From JAKGBX01 sp965366835 (GTDB lineage Bacteria; Pseudomonadota; Alphaproteobacteria; Rhodobacterales; Rhodobacteraceae), in assembly GCA_965366835.1 (NCBI GenBank), contig CBDUGF010000074.1, forward strand, positions 1 to 17,817: a stretch of 17,817 nt of DNA. Reading direction: 5' to 3'. Each line of letters begins with the position of its first letter. Position 1 is the stretch's first letter. Shown one piece after another: positions 7,228 through 14,232 of this stretch. Below the pieces are notes generated by a model that saw only the letters and a program-made list of their open reading frames with translations, was not told where the DNA came from and ran no database searches. A program made the position numbers and the translations under genes.

Positions 7228-7774
7228 GGGCCTGTCCCTGTTTTCGGGCGATGGGCCTGTCGGCCTCGGCCTCGTCCTCGGCGCCCATCATCGCGTCGAT
7301 CAGAAGGCTCATCAGCTCGGCCCGGTTATGGGTGCCGGACTTGCGGTAGATGCCATTGAGATGCGCCTTGATGGTGCCTTCGGCGGTGCCGCGCATCTCG
7401 GCGGTTTCGGCAATGGTGAGCCCCTTGACCAGGAAATTCGCCACGTCGCGCTCGCTCGGCGACAGCGCCCAGGCCTCGAAATGCGCCTCGATCACCTCCT
7501 GCACCGCGGCGCGCGCCATGTCGAGGCTCTGCACCAGATGCGCCTCGCGCCGCAGGAGCCGCAGCATCAGCCGCAATTCGATACCGATGGCGACAATCAG
7601 CGACAGCGTGGCGGCGGCCTCGACCATCAGGTGAATGTCGCGGAAGATGCCGGCGCCGAGATAGCCGATATCGGCGGCCAGATCGCTGACGAAGAACGCC
7701 GCGCAGAACAGCTGAACCGCGATCAGGATCATCAGGCTGAGCGGCGTTGTCGAAGGCGGTCGGGCGGGTCTCAT
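7211..7774 (-). CDS. Membrane-anchored LuxR-type transcriptional regulator
   Basis: The 187-residue protein has two predicted membrane helices (about 12-30 and 50-72), then a charged helical linker, and a LuxR/GerE helix-turn-helix at about 103-160 (LSPSERDVANFLVKGLTIAETAEM and GTIKAHLNGIYRKSG regions). There is no receiver or autoinducer domain, so any signal would have to come through the membrane part. Its start overlaps the cytochrome b stop as ATGA (7771-7774), which suggests translational coupling and a shared function. Its 3' end overlaps the thioesterase start. A membrane-tethered LuxR protein that reports on the state of the neighbouring cytochrome is a reasonable inference but is not shown. 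Confidence 0.88.
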   Translation of the reverse strand: MRPARPPSTTPLSLMILIAVQLFCAAFFVSDLAADIGYLGAGIFRDIHLMVEAAATLSLIVAIGIELRLMLRLLRREAHLVQSLDMARAAVQEVIEAHFEAWALSPSERDVANFLVKGLTIAETAEMRGTAEGTIKAHLNGIYRKSGTHNRAELMSLLIDAMMGAEDEAEADRPIARKQGQAHAQRV

Positions 7775-8307
7775 CGTGCGGTCACATCATCGGGAATATG
7801 TTTCACCCCTGTTACCATGGCGCCGGGCAGATTGACACGGGTTCGCCGAGTTTCGACCAGAACGGCGGCAATATGCAGCAGCACCGAGAATTCGGCCCAG
7901 GCGACGGAAATCTCGTGCAGTTCCTCGGGCCATTCGACGCCCCAGAACATCGTGGTCGTCATCAGCCAGCCCGACAGGCCGATCACCAGCAGCGTGATCA
8001 GCAGGTTGTAGATCATCAGCGCGCCCAGCGGCGAATGGCCGAGATGGACGCGGCGCCGCCCGCCGGCGATGTCGGCCATCTGCCGGGCCGCGCCCGTGGC
8101 GCTGGGCGGAAAGTCGGAAAACCGCGCATGCGGGCTGCCGACAAAGCCCCAGAGGATGCGCCACATCACCAGCGCGACCACGACCCAGCCGACCCATTCG
8201 TGCAGCTTGCTTTCATCGTCGATCACCAGCGCGTTGGCGGTGAAGGCGATCACCAGCGACCAGTGAAACATCCGCACCAGCGGATCCCAGACCCGAACAT
8301 CCTTCAT
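7771..8307 (-). CDS. Membrane cytochrome b (b561 / Ni,Fe-hydrogenase cytochrome b type)
   Basis: The 178-residue protein starts with KDVRVWDPLVRMFHW, the signature of the cytochrome b/b561 group (PF01292-like). It has about four membrane helices. Candidate haem-ligand histidines are H15, H36, H91 and H145, with H131 a further possibility. Such proteins pass electrons between periplasmic and membrane carriers. The ATG at 8305-8307 is chosen because it begins the conserved motif and has AAGGGG upstream; an open frame extends further but adds a non-homologous tail. It lies 83 bp after the PepSY gene and overlaps the LuxR regulator by 4 nt. PepSY-cytochrome b pairs recur in proteobacteria, but the electron donor here is unknown. 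Confidence 0.92.
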   Translation of the reverse strand: MKDVRVWDPLVRMFHWSLVIAFTANALVIDDESKLHEWVGWVVVALVMWRILWGFVGSPHARFSDFPPSATGAARQMADIAGGRRRVHLGHSPLGALMIYNLLITLLVIGLSGWLMTTTMFWGVEWPEELHEISVAWAEFSVLLHIAAVLVETRRTRVNLPGAMVTGVKHIPDDVTAR

Positions 8308-8344
8308 CGTCTCATTCCCCTTGGCTGTGAGTGCCAGGCCGGCA

Positions 8345-8368
8345 CGGGCCGGGATCGCCCCCGGCCCG
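8345..8368. terminator. GC hairpin between pepSY and cytochrome b genes
   Basis: A perfect 9-bp stem, cgggccggg (8345-8353) with cccggcccg (8360-8368), encloses a 6-base loop and lies between two genes of the same operon. There is no U-run. It more likely acts as a partial terminator or an mRNA-stability element that makes the first gene's product more abundant than the rest. Confidence 0.45.
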
Positions 8369-8390
8369 CGGCCTGCCTTGTGGCGTGCGA

Positions 8391-8645
8391 TCAATCGTCG
8401 ATCTTGGTGCGCACGATGTTGAGATTGGCGTCGAGATAGACTTCGAATTTCTGCCCGTCCTTGATCGCATAGGCCTCGTAAAGCCCGTCCTCGGACTTGA
8501 TCTTGCGCACCTCATAGCCTTCAGCGGTCAGCTTTTGCTGAATTTGGGTGCGGGTCTCCTCGCTGATCTGCTTGTAGTCGCTGGCCAGGCCGGCCGAGGC
8601 GGTGGCGAGGATCAGGGCGAGGGCGGTTGCGGTGGTCTTGAACAT
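8391..8645 (-). CDS. Small periplasmic PepSY-domain protein
   Basis: The 84-residue protein has a Sec signal peptide (hydrophobic core about 5-20, likely cut after GLA at residue 21 or one residue later) followed by a single PepSY domain of about 60 residues (YEVRKIKSEDGLYEAYAIKDGQ core). Single-PepSY periplasmic proteins are often encoded beside cytochrome b genes; their biochemical role is poorly defined. The start has AAGGAAA a few bases upstream. It is the first gene of the cluster that continues with cytochrome b, LuxR regulator and thioesterase. Confidence 0.9.
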   Translation of the reverse strand: MFKTTATALALILATASAGLASDYKQISEETRTQIQQKLTAEGYEVRKIKSEDGLYEAYAIKDGQKFEVYLDANLNIVRTKIDD

Positions 8646-8981
8646 CTCGTGTTTCCTTCATTGCTGTGACAGGTTGCTGTGTTGTTTCGCTCCGCCCGTT
8701 CAGGGCCGGGGCGTGTCAGAGACCTGGGGCAGGGGGCGGCAAATGACCATTGAACCCGGGGCCTATTCGGGCCGGATTGGCCCTGAGACCGGGCGAATTG
8801 AACCGGAGTTTAGGGAGATGCCGCGAAAAATCGCCGGTCGGCGGCGCCGGTCGGCGGCGCGGCGCGCGGCAAGTGTCATCCTTGCCGGGGCCCGCCGCAT
8901 CCCTACCTCCGGCCCGACGCGACGGAACGTTAACAGGTTTCCCAGCTTGAAGCCCCCCGCCAATCATGCCCACATGGCGCC
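8646..8981. other. 336-bp divergent intergenic region between the PepSY gene and eamA
   Basis: No convincing gene is present. Open frames cross it on both strands, but their translations are low-complexity Arg/Pro/Gly with no domain. It holds the PepSY ribosome binding site next to 8646, a small gggcc/ggccc hairpin at 8769-8783, two similar attgaaccc(gg) words near 8750 and 8806, and a 13-bp tandem repeat at 8832-8860. The promoters for both flanking genes should lie here. The eamA start has no clear Shine-Dalgarno sequence. Confidence 0.5.
8832..8860. repeat. Short 13-bp tandem repeat (about 2.2 copies)
   Basis: The period-13 unit cggtcggcggcgc is repeated from 8832 to 8860 without mismatch, inside the PepSY-eamA gap. 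It is too short for a functional claim. It may be replication slippage in GC-rich DNA or a pair of protein-binding half-sites. Confidence 0.6.
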
Positions 8982-9887
8982 ATGGAAGACCCCGCCGCCT
9001 CAAACCCCGTCAAGGGTGTGTTCTGGATGCTCGTCACCGGCATTCTGTTTGTCGGTGTGACCGCCATCGTCAAGCTGCTGGGCACGCGCATTCCCGCGCC
9101 CGAGGCGGCGTTCCTGCGCTATGCGCTGGGGCTGGTGTTTCTCCTGCCGATGATCCGGGCGATGATGCGGGCAGAGCTCAGCCGCGGGCAGCTGGCGCTG
9201 TTCTCGTGGCGCGGGCTGGCCCATACCGGCGGCGTGTCGCTGTGGTTTTTCGCGATGACGCGGATTCCGATCGCCGATGTCACCGCGATGAACTATCTCT
9301 CGCCGATCTACGTCACCCTCGGGGCGGCGCTGTTTCTCGGCGAGAAGCTGGCGTTTCGGCGCATTCTGGCCGTGGTGGTGGCGCTGATCGGCGGGCTGAT
9401 CATCCTGCGCCCGGGCTTTCGCGAGGTCGGCGCCGGCCATCTGGCGATGCTGATCGCGGCATTCTTTTTCGCCGTCTCCTACCTGCTGGCCAAGCGCATG
9501 ACGGATCAGACCGGCGCCGCGGTGACGGTAACGATGCTGTCGCTGACGGTGACGATCGGGCTGGCGCCGCTGGCACTGATGAACTGGGTGACGCCGACCG
9601 CGCCCGAACTCCTTTTGCTGTTCGCTGTCGCCGCTGTGGCCACGGCGGGGCATTACACCATGTCGCTGGCGCTGGCCGCGGCGCCGATCACCGTGACCCA
9701 ACCGGTCGGTTTCCTGCAACTGGTCTGGGCGGTGGCGCTCGGCGCGCTGGTGTTCGATGAAGGCATCGATGTCTGGGTTATCGTCGGCGGGCTGGTGATC
9801 ATCGCGGCGATCAGCTTCATGACCTGGCGCGAGGCGATGCTGAAACGGGCGCTGCGCACCCCGGTGGCGCCGGCCACCAAGCTCTGA
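8982..9887 (+). CDS. EamA/DMT-superfamily transporter
   Basis: The 301-residue protein has about ten membrane helices arranged as two EamA repeats (roughly residues 10-145 and 155-285). The first repeat includes LRYALGLVFLLPM and the loop YLSPIYVTLGAALFLGEKL; the second has the equivalent PVGFLQLVWAVALGALVFDE. DMT proteins of this kind usually export metabolites, but substrate cannot be predicted. The ATG at 8982 fits the family start (short cytoplasmic tail, then first helix). There is no strong ribosome binding site. It is single, faces away from the PepSY cluster and converges on choV, separated by paired terminators. Confidence 0.9.
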   Translation: MEDPAASNPVKGVFWMLVTGILFVGVTAIVKLLGTRIPAPEAAFLRYALGLVFLLPMIRAMMRAELSRGQLALFSWRGLAHTGGVSLWFFAMTRIPIADVTAMNYLSPIYVTLGAALFLGEKLAFRRILAVVVALIGGLIILRPGFREVGAGHLAMLIAAFFFAVSYLLAKRMTDQTGAAVTVTMLSLTVTIGLAPLALMNWVTPTAPELLLLFAVAAVATAGHYTMSLALAAAPITVTQPVGFLQLVWAVALGALVFDEGIDVWVIVGGLVIIAAISFMTWREAMLKRALRTPVAPATKL

Positions 9888-9890
9888 GCG

Positions 9891-9936
9891 CCGGGGGCGC
9901 TGCCCCCGGACCCCCGGGAGTATTTTTGGCAAGATG
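9891..9936 (+). terminator. Terminator module after eamA
   Basis: An 8-bp GC stem (ccgggggc 9891-9898, gcccccgg 9902-9909, loop gct) begins 3 bp after the eamA stop. It is followed by accccc, then gggagtatttttggcaagatg. The stem plus the TATTTTT run is a plausible intrinsic terminator. The same layout is found inverted at 9960-10007. Confidence 0.7.
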
Positions 9937-9959
9937 AAAGGGGGCGCCGTGCTCTTCTC

Positions 9960-10007
9960 CATCTTGCCGGAACTACTCAAGGGGGTCCGGGGGGGCTGGT
10001 CCCCCGG
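9960..10007 (-). terminator. Terminator module after choV, inverted copy
   Basis: Read on the minus strand past the choV stop, a 7-bp stem (10001-10007 with 9987-9993) is followed by accccc, a gagta word and ggcaagatg. These are the same elements in the same order as after eamA. The U-run is less regular (tagttcc) than in the plus-strand copy. It should serve as terminator of the choXWV operon. Confidence 0.6.
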
Positions 10008-10033
10008 CTTTGCCGCCCTCTGGCGCCGCGCCC

Positions 10034-11068
10034 TCAGGAGCGCGGATCGAGCAGCTTGGCCAGCACCCCGTCCTTGGTGACCTGACCGATCACCGCGCCG
10101 TCTTCCTCGACCCCCACGGGCGCGCCGGTATGGCCGACCTTTTCCATCACCTCGCGGATGTCGGTTCCGGGGCCGACGGTGATCCTGGGAACCCCCTGCA
10201 CCGGCTCCATCACGTCGCGCGCACAGAGCACGCCGAGCGGGTTCATATGGGCGACGAAATCGGCGACATACTCATTCGCCGGATTCGAGAAGATCTCCTG
10301 CGGCGTGCCGCATTGCACGATCCGCCCGCCTTCCATGATGGCGATGCGATTGCCGATCTTGAAGGCCTCGTCGAGATCGTGGGAGACGAAGATGATGGTG
10401 CGGTGCAGGGATTTCTGCAAATCCAGCAGTTCGTCCTGAAGCCTTGTGCGAATGAGCGGATCGAGCGCCGAGAAAGGCTCGTCCATCAGCAGGATCGGCG
10501 CGTCCGTGGCGAAGGCCCGCGCCAGCCCGACGCGCTGCTGCATGCCGCCCGAAAGCTCGCCGACCTTGCGCTCGGCCCAGTCCGCCAGCCCGACGGTCTC
10601 AAGCTGTTCATCCACCTTGGCGCGACGCTCGGGCGCGGGCATGCCGCCCAGTTCGAGGCCGAGGCCGACATTCTCGCGCACCGTGCGCCAGGGCAGCAGG
10701 CCGAAGGCCTGGAACACCATGGCGATCTGGCTCAGCCGCATCTCGCGCAGGGTCTTGGCGTCGGCCTCGGTCACGTTCACCATCTCGTCGCCGCGCCGCA
10801 CATGCACGGCGCCGCGGCACACCGGGTTGAGCCCGTTGACCGCGCGCAGCAGCGTCGACTTGCCCGAGCCTGAAAGCCCCATCAGCACCAGGATTTCCCC
10901 GGCCTCGACCTCGAGCGCGCAATCATGCACGCCCAGAACCTGGCCGGTCTGCTCCTGGATTTCGGGCCGCTCCAGGCCCTGATCCATCAGCGGCAGCGCC
11001 TTCTCGGGATGATCGCCGAACACGATCGAGACATTGTCGAAGATCACCGCGGTGTCATTGGCGCTCAT
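10034..11068 (-). CDS. choV: Choline/glycine betaine ABC transporter, ATP-binding subunit ChoV
   Basis: The 344-residue ATPase has Walker A GLSGSGKST at 64-72, Q-loop Gln120, the LSGG signature at 172-175 with QQR, Walker B ILLMDE at 192-197 and the switch His230. A ProV/OpuA-type N-terminal region precedes the ATPase core. The end (about 270-344) is a CBS-like regulatory segment with RDVMEPV and GAVIGQVTKDGVL. It powers choline import with ChoW and ChoX. The ATG at 11066-11068 begins the ProV-like reading and overlaps the choW stop by 4 nt (ATGA), so translation is coupled; the frame stays open upstream but overlaps choW. It is the last gene of the operon. Confidence 0.95.
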   Translation of the reverse strand: MSANDTAVIFDNVSIVFGDHPEKALPLMDQGLERPEIQEQTGQVLGVHDCALEVEAGEILVLMGLSGSGKSTLLRAVNGLNPVCRGAVHVRRGDEMVNVTEADAKTLREMRLSQIAMVFQAFGLLPWRTVRENVGLGLELGGMPAPERRAKVDEQLETVGLADWAERKVGELSGGMQQRVGLARAFATDAPILLMDEPFSALDPLIRTRLQDELLDLQKSLHRTIIFVSHDLDEAFKIGNRIAIMEGGRIVQCGTPQEIFSNPANEYVADFVAHMNPLGVLCARDVMEPVQGVPRITVGPGTDIREVMEKVGHTGAPVGVEEDGAVIGQVTKDGVLAKLLDPRS

Positions 11069-11898
11069 TTGCTCTCGATCCTCAGCATACGGTCGAGCAT
11101 GATCGCGACCACCACGATGATGAAACCGCTCTCGAAGCCGAGCGCGGTATTCACTTGATTGAGCGCGCGCACCACCGGCACGCCGAGCCCGTCGGCGCCG
11201 ACCAGCGCCGCGATCACCACCATCGAAAGCGACAGCATGATGGTCTGGTTGAGCCCGGTCATGATCTGGGGCAGGGCATAGGGCAGCTCGACCTTCCACA
11301 AGACCTGGGATTTGGTGCCGCCGAAGGCCTGCGCCGCCTCAAGCAGCGGCTGCGGCGTCGAGGTGATGCCGAGATGGGTCAGCCGGATCGGCGCGGGCAG
11401 CACGAAGATCACCGTGGCGATCAGCCCCGGCACCATGCCGATGCCGAAGAACACGATCGCCGGGATCAGGTAGACGAATGTCGGCAGGGTCTGCATCAGG
11501 TCGAGCACCGGGCGCATCATCGCATAGAGCCGCGGGCGATGCGCCACGGCGATGCCGATCGGAACCCCCAGCCCCATACAGACCACGCAGGCGCTGAGCA
11601 CCAGTGTCAGGCTCTCGGTGGTCTCCTCCCAATAGCCCTGGTTGAGGATGAAGAGAAAGCCGAGCCCCACCATCAGCGGGGTTTTCCAGCCGCGCTGCAA
11701 CGCCCATGTCAGCGCCATGAACGCCGCCACGATCACCAGCGGATGAGGCGATTGCAGCACCCAGAGTATGGCGTCGATCAACAGCTCCATCACCCAGGCG
11801 AGCCAGTCGAAGAACGGCTCGCCGATCTCCTGCAGCCAGTCGAAGAACCGGGCGGCATATTGCCCGATCGGGATCTTCTCGTCCGTCAGCCAGTTCAT
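11065..11898 (-). CDS. choW: Choline ABC transporter, permease subunit ChoW
   Basis: The 277-residue permease has about six to seven membrane helices and a binding-protein-dependent transport fold. The EAA loop that docks on the ATPase is EAAQAFGGTKSQVLWKVELP around residues 195-215. An N-terminal amphipathic region of repeated DW/FFDWL precedes the first helix, as in ProW-type permeases. It forms the channel for ChoX-delivered choline. A GGGAGA ribosome binding site lies inside the 9-bp gap after the preceding lipoprotein gene, and its stop overlaps the choV start. The order choX, extra gene, choW, choV differs from the usual choX-W-V only by the inserted gene. Confidence 0.95.
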   Translation of the reverse strand: MNWLTDEKIPIGQYAARFFDWLQEIGEPFFDWLAWVMELLIDAILWVLQSPHPLVIVAAFMALTWALQRGWKTPLMVGLGFLFILNQGYWEETTESLTLVLSACVVCMGLGVPIGIAVAHRPRLYAMMRPVLDLMQTLPTFVYLIPAIVFFGIGMVPGLIATVIFVLPAPIRLTHLGITSTPQPLLEAAQAFGGTKSQVLWKVELPYALPQIMTGLNQTIMLSLSMVVIAALVGADGLGVPVVRALNQVNTALGFESGFIIVVVAIMLDRMLRIESK

Positions 11899-11907
11899 CT
11901 GCTCTCC

Positions 11908-12525
11908 CTATCGCCTTACATCCGCTTCGGTGCCGGCCCAGCCATAGGCATAGCGCAACAATCGCTTGCCGTCCGGTGTGATCTGCCATTCGCTCAGCAC
12001 CAGGCCCAGCGCCGGGGCATAGGTCAGCTCGGCGCGGTCCGCTTCGCCGCCATCCCCAAGCCGGGTGCGGGCGATGCGCCAGACCGCGTAGTTGCATTCG
12101 GCCAGTTGCTCGGTATCCGCCCCCAGCCACTCAAAGCGTAGCGCCAGCGGCTGCGAGGTGCCGTCCGGCGCCTCCTCGCGCCCGGTCAGCACCACCTCGC
12201 CGAGGCTGTCGAGCCGGTCGAGCTGCTCGAGTTCGCCATCATAGCGCCACAGCAGCTCGACGCCGCCGATCACCTGCGAAAACGGCGCCAGCCCGTGGCC
12301 ATGCAGGATCACGCTCAGGCGCGGGCCGAAGCCGCTGCGATCCTCGCGGGTTTCCATCAGCCCGGGCTTGGTGATCTGGAAATCCGCCCGCCGGAAATGC
12401 GGTGCGTTCTGCACCAGCGTGACGCCGAGGCGCAGATCGGCAAGCGCCGGGCAGGCGGCCAGACCCGGCGACGCCGCCAGCAGCGGCAGGACCGCGAGGA
12501 GCGAAAGGGGGGCGCGTCGGGACAT
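11908..12525 (-). CDS. Putative lipoprotein of unknown function inside the cho operon
   Basis: I do not recognise the family. The frame opens with a signal sequence MSRRAPLSLLAVLPLLA followed by GLAAC, which fits a lipobox (L-A-A-C), so the product may be a lipoprotein of about 180 mature residues; a Sec-cleaved soluble form is the alternative. The mature part is rich in beta-prone segments (SVILHGHGLAPFSQVIGGVELLWRYDG, then PLALRFEWLG and LVLSEWQI) and has one further Cys in AECNYAVWRIART. The chosen ATG at 12523-12525 has AGGTGG directly upstream; ATGs at 12540 and 12543 are in frame without a site. It lies 9 bp before choW and 86 bp after choX, in line with co-transcription. A role in choline or betaine uptake is inferred from position only. 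Confidence 0.8.
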   Translation of the reverse strand: MSRRAPLSLLAVLPLLAASPGLAACPALADLRLGVTLVQNAPHFRRADFQITKPGLMETREDRSGFGPRLSVILHGHGLAPFSQVIGGVELLWRYDGELEQLDRLDSLGEVVLTGREEAPDGTSQPLALRFEWLGADTEQLAECNYAVWRIARTRLGDGGEADRAELTYAPALGLVLSEWQITPDGKRLLRYAYGWAGTEADVRR

Positions 12526-12565
12526 ATCCACCTGCGACATCATGCAGCCGACAGCGGCGGGCCTT

Positions 12566-12584
12566 GATTTTTCGCAGAAAAATC
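12566..12584. terminator. AU-rich hairpin after choX
   Basis: A perfect 8-bp stem (gatttttc 12566-12573, gaaaaatc 12577-12584) with a 3-base loop sits in the gap between choX and the lipoprotein gene, 28 bp after the choX stop. Hairpins directly after a binding-protein gene often stabilise that part of the message or terminate a fraction of transcripts, which would favour ChoX over the membrane subunits. Confidence 0.5.
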
Positions 12585-12611
12585 GCCGTATCCCGCCGCC
12601 GCCGAAAAGGC

Positions 12612-13553
12612 TCAGAGCCCGAGGCTGGATTTGACCGCGGCCACCGCGTCGCCGCCATCCATCGTGGTCACGCCGTCGAGCCAGGACATGAAGGCGTCCG
12701 GGTTGGCCTTGAGCCAGGCGGCGGCGGCGTCCTGCGGATCGGCCCCGTCATTCAGGATCGCGCCCATGATCTCGTTTTCCATCGCCAGGGTGAATTCGAG
12801 ATTGCCCAGCAGTTTGCCGACATTGGCGCATTCCGCGACATATCCGGCGCGGGTATTGGTATAGACCGTCGCACCGCCGAGGTTGGGGCCGAAATAATCG
12901 TCGCCGCCGGTCAGGTAGCCCATCTCGAAATTGGCGTTCATCGGGTGCGGCTCCCAGCCGAGGAAGACGATCGGCTCGCCCTTCTTGGTGGCCCGTGCGA
13001 CCTGCGCCAGCATGCCTTGCTCGCTGCTTTCAGCCACTTCCATGCCCTTGAGCCCGAAAGCATCCTCGTCGATCATCGACTGGATCAGGCGGTTGCCGTC
13101 ATTGCCGGGCTCGATGCCGTAGATCTTGCCGCCGAGCGCGTCCTTGTGCTTGGCGATATCGGCGAAATCCTTGATCCCCATCTCCATCGCCGCCTTGTTC
13201 ACCGCCAGCGTATACTTGGCGCCTTCGAGATTGGCGCGCACGGTGTCGACGGTCTTGGCCTCGCGATAGGGCGCGATATCGCCCTCCATCGTCGGCATCC
13301 AGTTGCCGAGGAAGATATCGACATCGCCATCGGCCATGGCGCGATAGCTCACCGGCACGCTCAGCACCTTGATGTCGGTCTCGTAGCCGAGCGCGTCGAG
13401 CACCACGGTGGTGGCCGCCGTCGTCGCGGTGATATCGGTCCAGCCGACATCCGAGAAGGTCACCTTGCCACAGGCGGCATGGCTGCCGGCAAGGGCGGGG
13501 CCGGCGGCCAATGCGGCCAGGGCGAGGGCGGAAAGAGTTGTCTTGAAAGTCAT
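12612..13553 (-). CDS. choX: Choline-binding periplasmic protein ChoX
   Basis: The 313-residue protein has a signal peptide (core about 6-20, likely cut after ALA at 22) and an OpuAC-type fold. The choline-binding residues reported for Sinorhizobium meliloti ChoX (Trp43, Asp45, Trp90, Tyr119, Asn156, Trp205) all appear here with a constant shift of five: Trp38, Asp40, Trp85, Tyr114, Asn151 and Trp200, in contexts GWTDIT, GNWMP, YTLAV, EPGNDGN and LGWEPHP. The published numbers are from memory, but a constant offset over six positions is strong support for choline as ligand. GGGAGA lies before the start. It heads the choX-lipoprotein-choW-choV operon and is divergent from betI across 94 bp. 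Confidence 0.97.
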   Translation of the reverse strand: MTFKTTLSALALAALAAGPALAGSHAACGKVTFSDVGWTDITATTAATTVVLDALGYETDIKVLSVPVSYRAMADGDVDIFLGNWMPTMEGDIAPYREAKTVDTVRANLEGAKYTLAVNKAAMEMGIKDFADIAKHKDALGGKIYGIEPGNDGNRLIQSMIDEDAFGLKGMEVAESSEQGMLAQVARATKKGEPIVFLGWEPHPMNANFEMGYLTGGDDYFGPNLGGATVYTNTRAGYVAECANVGKLLGNLEFTLAMENEIMGAILNDGADPQDAAAAWLKANPDAFMSWLDGVTTMDGGDAVAAVKSSLGL

Positions 13554-13586
13554 CGTGAGGTCTCCCGGTTGGTCTTGGTATTTTTC

Positions 13587-13606
13587 TTGATTGACGAGTC
13601 AATAAA
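13587..13606. promoter_or_regulatory. Probable BetI operator between choX and betI
   Basis: A perfect palindrome attgac-ga-gtcaat (13590-13603) with matching tt/aa flanks (13587-13588, 13605-13606) lies midway in the 94-bp divergent region. It is AT-richer than its surroundings. Location and symmetry fit a TetR-type operator, and it would let BetI repress both arms until choline is present. No other palindrome of this quality was seen in the gap. Confidence 0.65.
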
Positions 13607-13647
13607 AGCAGAACAAGGTCGCAGGGCAAGCATTTTCGGAGAAAACC

Positions 13648-14232
13648 ATGCCCAAGCTCGGGATGGAGCCTATTCGACGCGACGCCTTAGTGAAAGCGAC
13701 GATTGCTGAAATCGGCGCCCATGGCACGCTCGATGTCACGGTCAGCCAGATCGCGCGCCGCGCCGGCATGTCGAGCGCGCTGGCGCATCACTACTTCGGC
13801 GGCAAGGAGCAGATCCTGGTGGCGGCGATGCGCTATGTCATGGGCGTCTATGCCGCCGAGGTGCGCGGCGCGCTGGCGATGGCGGAGGGGCCGGCGTCGC
13901 GGGTCGAGGCGATCGTGCGGGCGTCGTTTTCCGAGCGTAACTTCCGCCACGATACGGTGGCGGGCTGGCTCAATTTCTATGTGCTGGCGCAGACCTCGCA
14001 AGAGGCCCGGCGCCTGCTCGGCGTCTATCACCGGCGGCTGCGCTCCAATCTGTGCCACGACCTGCGCCCGCTCACCGGCGCGCGCGCCTTCGAGGTGTCC
14101 GAGCGCGTGGCGGCGCTGATCGACGGGGTCTATCTGCGCCAGTCGCTCGGCCATGGCCAGCCCGACCGCGCGGCGGCGGTGACGCATGTGATGGGCTACG
14201 TGGCGCTGGAACTCGGAAAGGGCAGGACATGA
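13648..14232 (+). CDS. betI: TetR-family repressor of betaine synthesis BetI
   Basis: The 194-residue protein has a TetR helix-turn-helix at about residues 31-53 (TVSQIARRAGMSSALAHHYFGGK) and the BetI-type start PKLGMEPIRRDALVKATI. The C-terminal ligand domain holds SERNFRHDTVAGWLNFYVLAQ, typical of BetI. BetI releases DNA when choline is present. GGAGA lies before the ATG. It begins the plus arm betI-betC-GST-betA, and its stop overlaps the betC start as ATGA, so the repressor is co-produced with the enzymes it controls. The palindrome at 13587-13606 is its likely target. Confidence 0.95.
   Translation: MPKLGMEPIRRDALVKATIAEIGAHGTLDVTVSQIARRAGMSSALAHHYFGGKEQILVAAMRYVMGVYAAEVRGALAMAEGPASRVEAIVRASFSERNFRHDTVAGWLNFYVLAQTSQEARRLLGVYHRRLRSNLCHDLRPLTGARAFEVSERVAALIDGVYLRQSLGHGQPDRAAAVTHVMGYVALELGKGRT

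Noticed and set aside
8832..8860. Tandem repeat as a CRISPR or iteron array
   Set aside because: There are only about two 13-bp copies without spacers, so neither applies.
8602..9060. Plus-strand and minus-strand open frames in the PepSY-eamA gap (also 8716-9003 minus)
   Set aside because: They overlap real starts, have low-complexity translations and no ribosome binding site or domain.
9000..9980. 326-residue minus-strand open frame opposite eamA
   Set aside because: Its translation is Arg/Gln/His-rich with no domain; the plus-strand EamA protein has clear membrane helices and motifs.
11069..11299. N-terminal extension of ChoV
   Set aside because: It lies inside choW, and the ProV-type N-terminus begins at the ATGA overlap at 11068.
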